Source: Chloroflexota bacterium (GTDB lineage: Bacteria; Chloroflexota; Anaerolineae; Anaerolineales; UBA4823). Taken from it: a stretch of DNA of 5,612 nt. A program made the translations under genes and the position numbers. The stretch covers positions 1-5,612 of the forward strand of contig JAUWLJ010000161.1 of assembly GCA_030613705.1 (NCBI GenBank). Reading direction: 5' to 3'. Below, one piece after another: positions 1 to 5,612 of this stretch (the stretch's first letter is position 1; the number at the start of each line of letters is the position of its first letter). The notes beneath the pieces were generated by a model. It had not been told where the DNA came from and did not search any database. It saw only the letters and a program-made list of their open reading frames with translations.

Positions 1-2
1 GA

Positions 3-755
3 GAGGAGCTGCGCAATCGACGTGCTGCCGCATCGGCACCTGTCTCGGGCGAATCCTTCTGGGCATCTCTTCCACGCCCGCTTTATGTTTTTGGCACGCT
101 GCTGATACTGGATTTCATCGGTGTTTTTGTCTTCGCCTTCGTCGAGCCGCAGATGATTTTCTATTTCTACGATGATCTGGGCTGGACTACCATTCAGTTC
201 GGTGTTGTCGTCGGTGCTTATGGGTTGGCGATGGTCTTTGGCCAATTGGTGCTCGGCCGGTCGAGCGATAGGTTTGGCCGCAAACCGCTCATCGTTCTAG
301 GTACACTGCTGGCGACCAGCCTCTACGCGGGTCTGGCGCTGGTAACTCGTTTTCCGCTGATGCTGCTGGTCGCTGCTGTGGCAGGTTTGGGCTCAGCTTT
401 GATCTCTCCAGCCTTGAGTTCGTATTACCTTGATATCACAGATGACCAGTACAGGGCGCGCATCTTGGGCGTCAAGGAGTCCTCCGCTTCACTGGGAGGG
501 GTCGTTGGTCCGCTGTTGTTTGTGGGTGTCAGCGCCATGATGACTCCCCAAGGAATCTTCATCTTCGCCGGAGTGGTGATGCTGGTTGCGGTCGGCTTGG
601 CTATCATTGCCCTCCCGGCACCACGCCAGATGGATGCAAAGACCAGGGATATGAATTGGGAATTCAGCGAGAAACGAGCCTTAGCTGCTCAATCAGCCCT
701 GCGGGGGGTTGCCCTGAGATCTTCAGCCGCGCGGGAAACGAAGATCGCGACATGA
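3..755 (+). CDS. MFS transporter, C-terminal half (5' end outside window)
   Basis: This is the end of a membrane transporter of the major facilitator superfamily, which moves small solutes or drugs, usually by proton antiport or symport. The frame is open from the left edge without a stop, so the methionine codon at 153 is internal. The visible 250 residues begin with a charged loop (about 1-17), probably the central cytoplasmic loop. Six hydrophobic segments follow, at about 27-47, 64-84, 96-113, 119-140, 160-178 and 184-204, fitting TM7 to TM12. Between the second and third is GRSSDRFGRKP (85-95), the motif A pattern found in loops 2-3 and 8-9 of this superfamily. The tail after the last helix is about 45 residues, polar and basic. 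Motif A and the GxYGLAMxxGQ-like helix before it suggest a drug-efflux-type (DHA1) member, but the substrate cannot be read. The gene converges on the minus-strand genes to its right, and I see no clear terminator after its TGA. Confidence 0.88.
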   Translation, partial: EELRNRRAAASAPVSGESFWASLPRPLYVFGTLLILDFIGVFVFAFVEPQMIFYFYDDLGWTTIQFGVVVGAYGLAMVFGQLVLGRSSDRFGRKPLIVLGTLLATSLYAGLALVTRFPLMLLVAAVAGLGSALISPALSSYYLDITDDQYRARILGVKESSASLGGVVGPLLFVGVSAMMTPQGIFIFAGVVMLVAVGLAIIALPAPRQMDAKTRDMNWEFSEKRALAAQSALRGVALRSSAARETKIAT

Positions 756-836
756 GTTTGAGATTCTATGCAGTTATTCGACATATTAAAGGAAGACTTT
801 TCCATTATAGGAATGGTCGTAAGCTGCGACACAGCA

Positions 837-965
837 CTTCACTCACCCCTGCAGCTGTTCCCACTCGGCAAGCAAGGCATTGATCTCATTTTGAATTTGG
901 ACATAATCTTCCCCCAGCTCTTCGACCAGCTGGCGGTCTGTGGGAGGATTTTCAATCTGCAGGGT
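837..965 (-). pseudogene. 3'-end remnant of a second ABC-F ATPase gene
   Basis: This stretch is a truncated copy of the 3' end of the intact ABC-F gene at 1573-3570. Bases 851-965 align with 1581-1695 at a constant offset of 730 without gaps, 104 of 115 identical by hand count. Read on the minus strand, the copy keeps frame for 38 codons. They match residues 626-663 of the intact protein with three changes (L629I, A634T, S636R). It then ends Q-G-stop where the intact protein ends H-E-stop. A 4-bp difference (CCCC at 846-849) explains the different last residues, and the 9 bp CTTCACTCA (837-845 and 1571-1579) are shared past it. Upstream of 965 on the gene's 5' side, similarity fades and a TAA lies in frame at 975-977. 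No ATPase domain remains, so no function is expected. A GTG at 966-968 could open a roughly 41-codon frame, but I do not call it a gene. Confidence 0.87.
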
Positions 966-985
966 CACTCGTCCTTAAGCGCTGC

Positions 986-1003
986 ACCTGGGTCAGCCCA
1001 GAT
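986..1003 (-). repeat. Short hairpin after the membrane protein gene
   Basis: Read on the minus strand, ATCTGGG and CCCAGGT can pair around a CTGA loop (six Watson-Crick pairs and one G-T). The hairpin begins about 20 bases past the stop of the gene at 1024-1482, a usual place for a transcript end. There is no run of T after it on either strand, so it is not a convincing intrinsic terminator. It could be an RNA 3'-end stabiliser or chance. Confidence 0.35.
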
Positions 1004-1023
1004 GATTCCATCGGTCCCTAACT

Positions 1024-1482
1024 CTAGGGCCTGGCGGAGAGGATGAATAAGCCGGCGGCAGCGACAATGACATTGAATATCAGCACGAATAACAGCGCAC
1101 TGATGGTGGAGATCCATCCAACCAGTTTGGAGCGTATCCAGCCCAGGAGCGCAATTCCCAAGCTAAATGCCAGTGTACCGATATATGTGAAAGCGGCAAG
1201 CGTAACAGCGATTCCCTCCAAGAAATCGACCCCCATTTCCTCCGGACTGGGCACTTCCGAGGGCATATAGCTAAGCCAGTCCGAGGGCACGATGAAATAC
1301 ATCGCTGCAATAGAGGTAGAAGTCAGAAAGAGCAATGAGGCGAGGACCATCACGCCTATCACCCAGGAAACGATCTTGCGTTCATCCTTCAGGGAAAGCA
1401 GCCCGACGGTTACCATTACGGCAAAACCTGCCAGCAGGCTGCTGAGGGTTGAAAACTGCCTCAGTGCTTCTTCATCCAACAT
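1024..1482 (-). CDS. Small four-helix membrane protein of unknown function
   Basis: I do not recognise this 152-residue protein. It has four clear hydrophobic segments at about residues 12-30, 37-65, 90-115 and 121-148. A short basic loop (KDERK, 32-36) separates the first two. A more polar, proline- and acid-rich stretch (66-88, including PSEVPSPEEM) lies between the second and third. A short basic turn (RSK, 117-119) separates the last two. Positively charged loops after helices 1 and 3 suggest that both termini are outside and these loops inside, by the positive-inside rule. There is no signal peptide, catalytic motif or cysteine pattern. The ATG at 1480-1482 is well supported by GGAGGAG four bases upstream. 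The gene follows the ABC-F gene on the same strand after 90 bp and could be read from it or from its own promoter. The ABC-F direct repeats bracket it, which raises the chance that it was inserted here. Confidence 0.8.
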   Translation of the reverse strand: MLDEEALRQFSTLSSLLAGFAVMVTVGLLSLKDERKIVSWVIGVMVLASLLFLTSTSIAAMYFIVPSDWLSYMPSEVPSPEEMGVDFLEGIAVTLAAFTYIGTLAFSLGIALLGWIRSKLVGWISTISALLFVLIFNVIVAAAGLFILSARP

Positions 1483-1486
1483 CGTA

Positions 1487-1493
1487 CTCCTCC
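1487..1493 (-). promoter_or_regulatory. Strong ribosome binding site of the four-helix gene
   Basis: On the minus strand GGAGGAG lies four bases before the ATG at 1480-1482. It is the only textbook Shine-Dalgarno sequence before a complete gene in this window, and it fixes the start. Confidence 0.8.
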
Positions 1494-1570
1494 AATCCTC
1501 ACCTTAGCGCCAGGAGCCCCATTTTTCTACCGCACTTAGAACCTGGCTTCCTGAAAACCAAAATTTGCCC

Positions 1571-1695
1571 CTTCACTCATGCAGCTGTTCCCACTCGGCA
1601 AGTAAGGCATTGATCTCGTTCTGAATCTGCACGTAATCCTCCCCCAGCTCCTCGACCAGCTGGCTGTCTGCGGGAGGATTTTCAAGCTGCAGGGT
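1571..1695. repeat. Direct repeat, partner of 837-965
   Basis: The last part of the intact ABC-F gene and the first bases after it recur at 837-965 in the same orientation, about 730 bp away. The block between the copies contains only the small membrane protein gene at 1024-1482. At about 90 percent identity over 115 aligned bases, the pair is long enough to be a plausible substrate for homologous recombination. Recombination would delete the membrane protein gene and leave an ABC-F gene with the remnant's tail. Confidence 0.85.
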
Positions 1696-3570
1696 AAGTG
1701 CAGCCAGCTGGTCTTCTAATTGTGCGATTTTGGTTTCGATCTCCTGCAGGCGGTATTTACGCCTGCTTTCACCCTTTTTCGGGGGCACTTTCTTGGAATT
1801 CACTCTCGTTTTGCCTGATTTTGGCAGGGGTGATGCGCGATCAAGTTGTTCCGCCTGCAGCTGCGCATGGTATTCGCTGTAGGTCCCTTTAAATACGCGC
1901 ATGGTTTTACGCTCCGGGCTGATATCCCAAATCTGCGTCGCCAAAGCATCGATCAGGTAGCGATCATGGGAAACCAGCAGGATCGTGCCTCCAAATTCGG
2001 CCAATACCTCCTGGAGGATCTCCTGGGAGGGGATGTCCAGATGATTGGTCGGTTCATCGAGCAGGAGCAGGTTGGCATCCATCAGGGAGAGCTTCGCCAG
2101 CGCCAGCCGGCCGCGCTCACCGCCGGAGAGGGTGGAAACCTGACGGAAGACATCCTCACCGGTGAAAAGGAAGCGCGCCAGGTAATGGCGAATGTCTGCC
2201 AAGAGCATGCTCGGTGCGACCGACTCGATCTCTTCTACCAGAGTGCGCAGCGGGTCGAGGTCTTCGTGTGCCTGGGCGAAATAGCCGATCTCCAGGCTGG
2301 CACCCAGGTTCACCTCACCGGCCAGGGGTGGCTGCTGCCCTAATATGGTTTTTAACAGGGTGGTTTTGCCCGCCCCATTCGGGCCGATCACCGCCGCGCA
2401 TTCCAGGCGGCGCAGCTCCAAATCATCTGAAGAGAAAAGTGGATTGCCCGGATAACCGATGGTCACCTCTCTGGCGCTGAGGATAATGTTTCCACTGCGC
2501 TGGCTTGTTTTTAGATTTATACTGAGGTTGGGTGGTTTCTTCTGGGGCGATTTCAAAGCATGGATGTGTCGTTCCACCTCGGCGACATTCATGATATTGG
2601 TTGAGATATCAGCCTGGCTGCTGATCTCCAGCCAGCTCTTACCTTGCATTGCCTCGATACCCAGGCTCTCGATCGCCTCTACCTGTCGACTGAGACGCCG
2701 CAGCTTGCCCTTGGCTTGCGCTGTGCGCTGCCCGGCAATATGACGCTTGACGTAATCCAGCTCTTTTTCGAGGCGCTGCCGCTCAGTCTCGTAGATTTGC
2801 TGGCGCAGCTGCCAGCGTTCCTGGCGCTGGTGCAGGTATGCGCTGTAGTTCCCGCGGTAGGTCTCCCAACCAGCAATGTCCATCTCCCAAATGCGCTGGG
2901 CGACTCGATCCAGGAAGTAGCGATCGTGCGAGACCAGTAAGGCAGCCCCTTCCCAGGTCAGCAAATAACTTTCCAACCACTCCACAGCAGCCATATCAAG
3001 GTGGTTGGTCGGCTCATCCAACACCAGCAGGTCAGGCCTGGAAAGCAATAAGCGCGCCAGATAAGCTCGTGTTCGCTGCCCACCGGATAATTGATTTAGT
3101 GGACGGTGGTGATCATTTGAGGTGAATCCAAGACCAGTCAAAACCTGGCGGATGCGGGTTTCATAAGTATATCCACCCTGAAATTCAAAGGCCTCCTGCA
3201 GTGCTCCGTAGCGGGTGAGGGCATCTTGCGTGTGATCTGGATCGCCCATAGCCGCTTCCATCTGTGCCAGTTCGATCTCCTTTTGGCGTAAATCTTCAAA
3301 AACAGTCAGGCATTCCATCCACAAGCTGTGCTCTGCAGTCAGAACGGCCTCTTGTTGTAAATACCCAATAGATAATCCGCGGGCGCGATGAACACTGCCG
3401 GCAGTTGGCTCTTCGAGACCCACCAATATGCGCAGCAGGGTTGTCTTGCCGATGCCGTTTGGGCCGACGATGGCGATCCGAGCACCTTGCGGTATACTAA
3501 GCGAAACGGAGGAGAAAATATCGTCCGGTCCGAAGGATTTCGCCAGATTTGAGGCAGTTAATATCGACAT
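1573..3570 (-). CDS. ABC-F family ATPase (duplicated ABC domains, ribosome-associated type)
   Basis: This 665-residue soluble protein has two ABC ATPase domains and no membrane segment, the layout of ABC-F proteins. Known members bind the ribosomal E site and act in translation quality control or antibiotic protection. Domain 1 has Walker A GPNGIGKT (36-43), Q-loop near 72, signature LSGGQ (161-165), Walker B with D185-E186 and H-loop H215. Domain 2 has GPNGAGKT (396-403), Q433, LSGGE (481-485), D505-E506 and H535. All catalytic residues are present. The linker (about 245-330) is a basic helical hairpin including YVKRHIAGQRTAQAKGKLRR (273-292), matching the P-site tRNA interaction motif region. 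A basic stretch and a predicted coiled coil (about 600-665) end the protein, as in Uup-like and YdiF-like members. The ATG at 3570 is preceded in frame by a TAA within 12 bases, so no earlier start is possible. No Shine-Dalgarno sequence is visible. Housekeeping versus resistance cannot be decided from sequence alone. Confidence 0.95.
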   Translation of the reverse strand: MSILTASNLAKSFGPDDIFSSVSLSIPQGARIAIVGPNGIGKTTLLRILVGLEEPTAGSVHRARGLSIGYLQQEAVLTAEHSLWMECLTVFEDLRQKEIELAQMEAAMGDPDHTQDALTRYGALQEAFEFQGGYTYETRIRQVLTGLGFTSNDHHRPLNQLSGGQRTRAYLARLLLSRPDLLVLDEPTNHLDMAAVEWLESYLLTWEGAALLVSHDRYFLDRVAQRIWEMDIAGWETYRGNYSAYLHQRQERWQLRQQIYETERQRLEKELDYVKRHIAGQRTAQAKGKLRRLSRQVEAIESLGIEAMQGKSWLEISSQADISTNIMNVAEVERHIHALKSPQKKPPNLSINLKTSQRSGNIILSAREVTIGYPGNPLFSSDDLELRRLECAAVIGPNGAGKTTLLKTILGQQPPLAGEVNLGASLEIGYFAQAHEDLDPLRTLVEEIESVAPSMLLADIRHYLARFLFTGEDVFRQVSTLSGGERGRLALAKLSLMDANLLLLDEPTNHLDIPSQEILQEVLAEFGGTILLVSHDRYLIDALATQIWDISPERKTMRVFKGTYSEYHAQLQAEQLDRASPLPKSGKTRVNSKKVPPKKGESRRKYRLQEIETKIAQLEDQLAALTLQLENPPADSQLVEELGEDYVQIQNEINALLAEWEQLHE

Positions 3571-3644
3571 AAGGGAACTTTACAGGGTCAAATTTCGTTC
3601 TGGGAGAGCGTGGCTTTAAATGTGCAACAAGATCCCGAACACTA

Positions 3645-3650
3645 ATTTTA
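3645..3650 (-). promoter_or_regulatory. Weak candidate -10 for the ABC-F gene
   Basis: On the minus strand TAAAAT lies about 75 bases before the ABC-F start, and it partly overlaps the TACCCT dyad at 3649-3666. No recognisable -35 lies 16-18 bases upstream. It is the best -10 match I found in the stretch, but the call is weak. Confidence 0.25.
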
Positions 3651-3666
3651 CCCTAAGCAGAGGGTA
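3649..3666. promoter_or_regulatory. Perfect 6-bp dyad, possible operator
   Basis: TACCCT and AGGGTA form a perfect inverted repeat with six bases between them. The dyad ends 12 bases before the -10 of the LCP promoter, so it lies where a -35 element would be, and it overlaps the weak -10 candidate of the divergent ABC-F gene. A dimeric regulator bound here could affect both directions. Six-base arms can also arise by chance, so the regulatory reading is inference. Confidence 0.35.
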
Positions 3667-3675
3667 TACTTGGCG

Positions 3676-3684
3676 TGATATAAT
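3676..3684 (+). promoter_or_regulatory. Extended -10 promoter for the LCP genes
   Basis: TGATATAAT contains a perfect TATAAT (3679-3684) preceded by TG one base upstream, the extended -10 form that works with housekeeping sigma factors without a good -35. The matching -35 position (about 3656-3661, AGCAGA) is poor. Transcription should start near 3690-3692, giving an untranslated leader of about 140 nt before the ATG at 3832. Confidence 0.6.
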
Positions 3685-3720
3685 TATGGAACATTTAACT
3701 GACTATAGGTAGCTATTTCG

Positions 3721-3784
3721 AACCCCGCTGTACCTTTCTTCTCTAGACTTTTCCTGTAGGGAGAGAAGATAGATTAAGCGGGTT
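3721..3784 (+). other. Nested stem-loop in the LCP leader RNA
   Basis: Two nested stems can form in the predicted leader. The outer pairs CCCGCT (3724-3729) with AGCGGG (3777-3782), extended by AA/TT across one bulged C. The inner pairs CTTCTCT (3738-3744) with AGAGAAG (3762-3768) around a 17-base loop. No T-run follows, so it is not a simple terminator, and I see no signature of a known riboswitch or T-box. It could be a cis-acting or RNA-stabilising element; its function is unknown. Confidence 0.4.
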
Positions 3785-3796
3785 TATCCTTTATCA

Positions 3797-3814
3797 CAGA
3801 CGAGCTATTGTCTG
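3797..3814 (+). other. Hairpin just upstream of the LCP start codon
   Basis: CAGACGA (3797-3803) can pair with TTGTCTG (3808-3814), six Watson-Crick pairs and one G-T, around the loop GCTA. It ends 17 bases before the ATG at 3832, next to the weak ribosome-binding stretch GAAG (3821-3824). It could influence translation initiation. No T-run follows it on the plus strand. Confidence 0.4.
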
Positions 3815-3831
3815 ACATTTGAAGAAAACTT

Positions 3832-5259
3832 ATGGAGCAAGTTCAACAAAATAAATCGGAAACCAAGAGGGCCGGAAAAGTCAATTTGATTTTCATTGGC
3901 TTGCTGATCTTGTTTTTCATCGTTGCTGGGGTGGCTGCTTACCTGACTTACACGAACGTCAGAGATTTTGTGGCAGCTTGGAATATCACCGATCTTCCCG
4001 GTATCGTCGTCAATCCGGGGGCTGACCCAACCCAAAATTCTCCGGATGCTGTCCCAGGGATCGAAAATCCGCCTGCATTGGCTATCGGACCTGAACCCAT
4101 TCCCTGGGATGGTGCCAGCCGGGTCAATATCCTGGTGATGGGTTTGGATTATCGTGATTGGGAGAGCGGCGAAGGCGCTCCGCGCACGGATACCATGGTC
4201 TTAGCCTCGATCGATCCGCTGACCAAGACAGCTGGCGTACTCACGATTCCACGGGACTTGTGGGTAGGCATGCCTGGGTTTGAAGAACCTAACCGGATTA
4301 ATGTCGCCTACCGCTTTGGCGAGACCTACCAGTTGCCGGGTGGGGGACCTCAGCTGGCAATGAGTACCGTGGAAGGTTTGCTCGGCCTGAAGATCGATTA
4401 TTACGCCTTAATCGATTTTTACTCGTTTGAACAATTTATCGATGAGCTTGGCTTTATTGAGATCGATGTGCCGCGGAACATTTGGGTGGACCCGATCGAT
4501 GGACCAACAGTTAAATTAAAAAAGGGGGCGCATGATCTCCCCGGAAACCTGGCCCTGGCTTATGCCCGGGCTCGTAATACTGAGGGTGGTGACTTTGACC
4601 GTGCCGAGCGCACAATGCAGGTCATCATGGCAATCCGTGATCGGGTTTTAAATTCGGATATGCTCTCAACGTTAATCAGCCGCGCCCCGACGATATTTGA
4701 GCAGATATCTGCGGGTGTGCAAACCAACCTTACTTTGGAGCAAGCCGTTCAATTGGCCTGGTTAGTAAAGCAAATTCCAGGAGATGCTATCAAGCGGGGG
4801 GCGATCGGCACGGATCATGTAACCTTTGGTAAATCGCCGGATGGCGATGATGTTCTCAAGCCACGACCGGAGCAAATCCGATTTCTGCGGGATGAGATTT
4901 TTACAAATTCTGGACCAACCAGTCCAGCGATGGCTGATGCTGACCCTCAGGAATTGATGCGGCTTGAGAATGCCAGAGTTTCGGTGTTGAACGGTGCCGG
5001 CACACCAGGCCTGGCAGCCCGCACCGCGGAGTACTTGACCGCGCAGGGTGTCAATGTTATCTCTACCGGTGATGCAGCTGAACTTTACAGTGCCACAACC
5101 ATCGTTTCCTACACTGGAAACCCGTATACGCTCTATTATCTGGTAAATTTGATGGGAATATCACCGAACAGGATTTACAATCGCTTTGACCCGTCCAGCC
5201 AAGTAGACATTGATATTTATCTTGGTTACGATTGGGCAAACAGTAATTCTATGCCATAA
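3832..5259 (+). CDS. LytR-CpsA-Psr (LCP) family protein with LytR_C domain
   Basis: LCP proteins are membrane-anchored enzymes that transfer glycopolymers, such as teichoic acids, capsules or arabinogalactan, from undecaprenyl-phosphate carriers to the cell envelope. This 475-residue protein starts with a short basic cytoplasmic end, then one membrane helix (about 18-40), so most of it is extracytoplasmic. A proline-rich spacer (about 52-90) leads to PWDG (91-94) and the LCP domain (about 97-270). Its hallmarks are all present: NILVMGLD (99-106), RTDT (118-121), IPRD (139-142), RINVAY (155-160) and the arginine-rich segment R246, R248, R257, R260, Q263 that in the family binds the lipid phosphate. 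Residues 380-468 fit the LytR_C domain (VSVLNGAGTPGLA near 383-395). The ATG at 3832 is chosen because the basic end and anchor follow directly. The ribosome site (GAAG, 3821-3824) is weak. The attached polymer is unknown. Confidence 0.94.
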   Translation: MEQVQQNKSETKRAGKVNLIFIGLLILFFIVAGVAAYLTYTNVRDFVAAWNITDLPGIVVNPGADPTQNSPDAVPGIENPPALAIGPEPIPWDGASRVNILVMGLDYRDWESGEGAPRTDTMVLASIDPLTKTAGVLTIPRDLWVGMPGFEEPNRINVAYRFGETYQLPGGGPQLAMSTVEGLLGLKIDYYALIDFYSFEQFIDELGFIEIDVPRNIWVDPIDGPTVKLKKGAHDLPGNLALAYARARNTEGGDFDRAERTMQVIMAIRDRVLNSDMLSTLISRAPTIFEQISAGVQTNLTLEQAVQLAWLVKQIPGDAIKRGAIGTDHVTFGKSPDGDDVLKPRPEQIRFLRDEIFTNSGPTSPAMADADPQELMRLENARVSVLNGAGTPGLAARTAEYLTAQGVNVISTGDAAELYSATTIVSYTGNPYTLYYLVNLMGISPNRIYNRFDPSSQVDIDIYLGYDWANSNSMP

Positions 5260-5271
5260 TATTATCTGCCT

Positions 5272-5612
5272 ATGGATCGCAGTCACGAGTACAAAACCAA
5301 ACGAAAACCCCGTCTGACTTCAAATTGGGTGCTGAGCGGATTAATCGTCGCATTTTTGATCGCCGGGGTGGTGACAGTCTATCTCACATTTTCTGCTGTG
5401 AGAGACCTGGTATCTTCCTGGAATTTATCCAGCCCACCCAGCCTATCGCTTGAAAACCCCCAGGGTGCCGCAGCAGCTTTGCCAGAAGATTTGGGTGCCA
5501 AAGGAGAACCTCCACTGCAGTCTGCTGGGGGTCCCCCTTCAGTCCCCTGGGATGGTAACAGCCGCATAAACGGCTTGGTCATGGGACTAGATTCGCGCGA
5601 ATCGGATAGTGA
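5272..5612 (+). CDS. Second LCP family protein, N-terminal part (3' end outside window)
   Basis: A second LCP gene starts 12 bp after the first one stops and stays open to the right edge (113 codons seen). It has a basic cytoplasmic end (KTKRKPR, 8-14) and one membrane helix (about 19-40). A juxtamembrane stretch VRDLVSSWN (43-51) matches VRDFVAAWN at the same residue numbers in the first protein. A proline- and alanine-rich spacer follows, then PWDG (92-95) and the start of the LCP domain, RINGLVMGLDSRE. It is therefore a paralogue of the upstream gene, most likely from tandem duplication, and probably shares its mRNA. One oddity is G101 where the first protein has isoleucine in the NILVMGLD strand. 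No Shine-Dalgarno sequence precedes the ATG, so translation may depend on ribosomes finishing the first gene. The catalytic arginines lie beyond the window, so activity cannot be judged. Confidence 0.88.
   Translation, partial: MDRSHEYKTKRKPRLTSNWVLSGLIVAFLIAGVVTVYLTFSAVRDLVSSWNLSSPPSLSLENPQGAAAALPEDLGAKGEPPLQSAGGPPSVPWDGNSRINGLVMGLDSRESDS

Noticed and set aside
656..883. A second frame over the MFS 3' end, as if a frameshift had cut the transporter
   Set aside because: The MFS frame already gives all six C-terminal helices and a normal tail. The other frame adds no transporter-like sequence.
768..1046. A 92-codon open frame on the plus strand between the MFS gene and the membrane protein gene
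   Set aside because: It reads antisense through the ABC-F remnant and runs into the 3' end of the membrane protein gene. It has no ribosome binding site and no recognisable domain.
1509..1547. Inverted repeat GCCAGG/CCTGGC between the ABC-F stop and the membrane protein start
   Set aside because: The arms are only six bases with a loop of 27 and no T-run at the end of the stem, so it is not a credible terminator.
1846..2343. A 165-codon open frame on the plus strand inside the ABC-F gene
   Set aside because: It is antisense to a conserved ATPase domain, its product resembles no protein I know, and codon structure favours the minus-strand gene.
3686..3712. An eight-codon leader peptide frame (ATG to TAG)
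   Set aside because: Its ATG lies two to four bases before the most likely transcription start, and it has no ribosome binding site.
5379..5582. A 67-codon open frame on the minus strand
   Set aside because: It lies antisense to the second LCP gene, whose N-terminal pattern matches the first LCP protein, and has no features of its own.
1..5612. CRISPR arrays, tRNA or rRNA genes, transposases and toxin-antitoxin pairs
   Set aside because: Looked for on both strands by eye; no regularly spaced repeats, cloverleaf, transposase motifs or paired small genes were seen.

Overview
The window looks like a stretch of ordinary chromosome from a bacterium. The best guess is a member of Chloroflexota, near Anaerolineae. 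This is inferred from the paired LytR-CpsA-Psr (LCP) proteins with a proline-rich juxtamembrane stretch ending in PWDG, from mid-range GC content, and from the mix of genes. No rRNA or other taxonomic marker is present, so the assignment is tentative.

Layout. Positions 3-755 (+) hold the C-terminal half of a major facilitator superfamily (MFS) transporter whose start lies outside the window. The minus strand then carries, from left to right: a 3'-end remnant of an ABC-F gene (837-965), a small four-helix membrane protein (1024-1482), and a full-length ABC-F ATPase (1573-3570). A 261-bp divergent intergenic region (3571-3831) follows. It holds a consensus extended -10 promoter, a 6-bp dyad and a potentially structured leader of about 140 nt. 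On the plus strand come two tandem LCP genes, the first complete (3832-5259) and the second cut by the right edge (5272 onward).

How the genes relate. The two LCP genes are 12 bp apart, in the same frame, and share an anchor and juxtamembrane pattern, so they are probably a co-transcribed duplicated pair. They likely attach an undecaprenyl-phosphate-linked glycopolymer to the cell envelope. The ABC-F protein is soluble, has two ATPase domains and probably acts on the ribosome. It lies 90 bp upstream of the membrane protein gene on the same strand, but nothing in the sequence shows that they work together.

The most unusual feature is the ABC-F remnant. The last 38 shared codons of the intact ABC-F gene (1581-1695) recur at 851-965 in the same orientation, without gaps, at 104 of 115 identical bases. 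Eight of the 11 differences are silent. The copy therefore diverged while it was part of a working gene and was orphaned later. The two copies are direct repeats that bracket the membrane protein gene, which suggests recombination or integration at the 3' end of the ABC-F gene. No exotic multi-gene system is evident.
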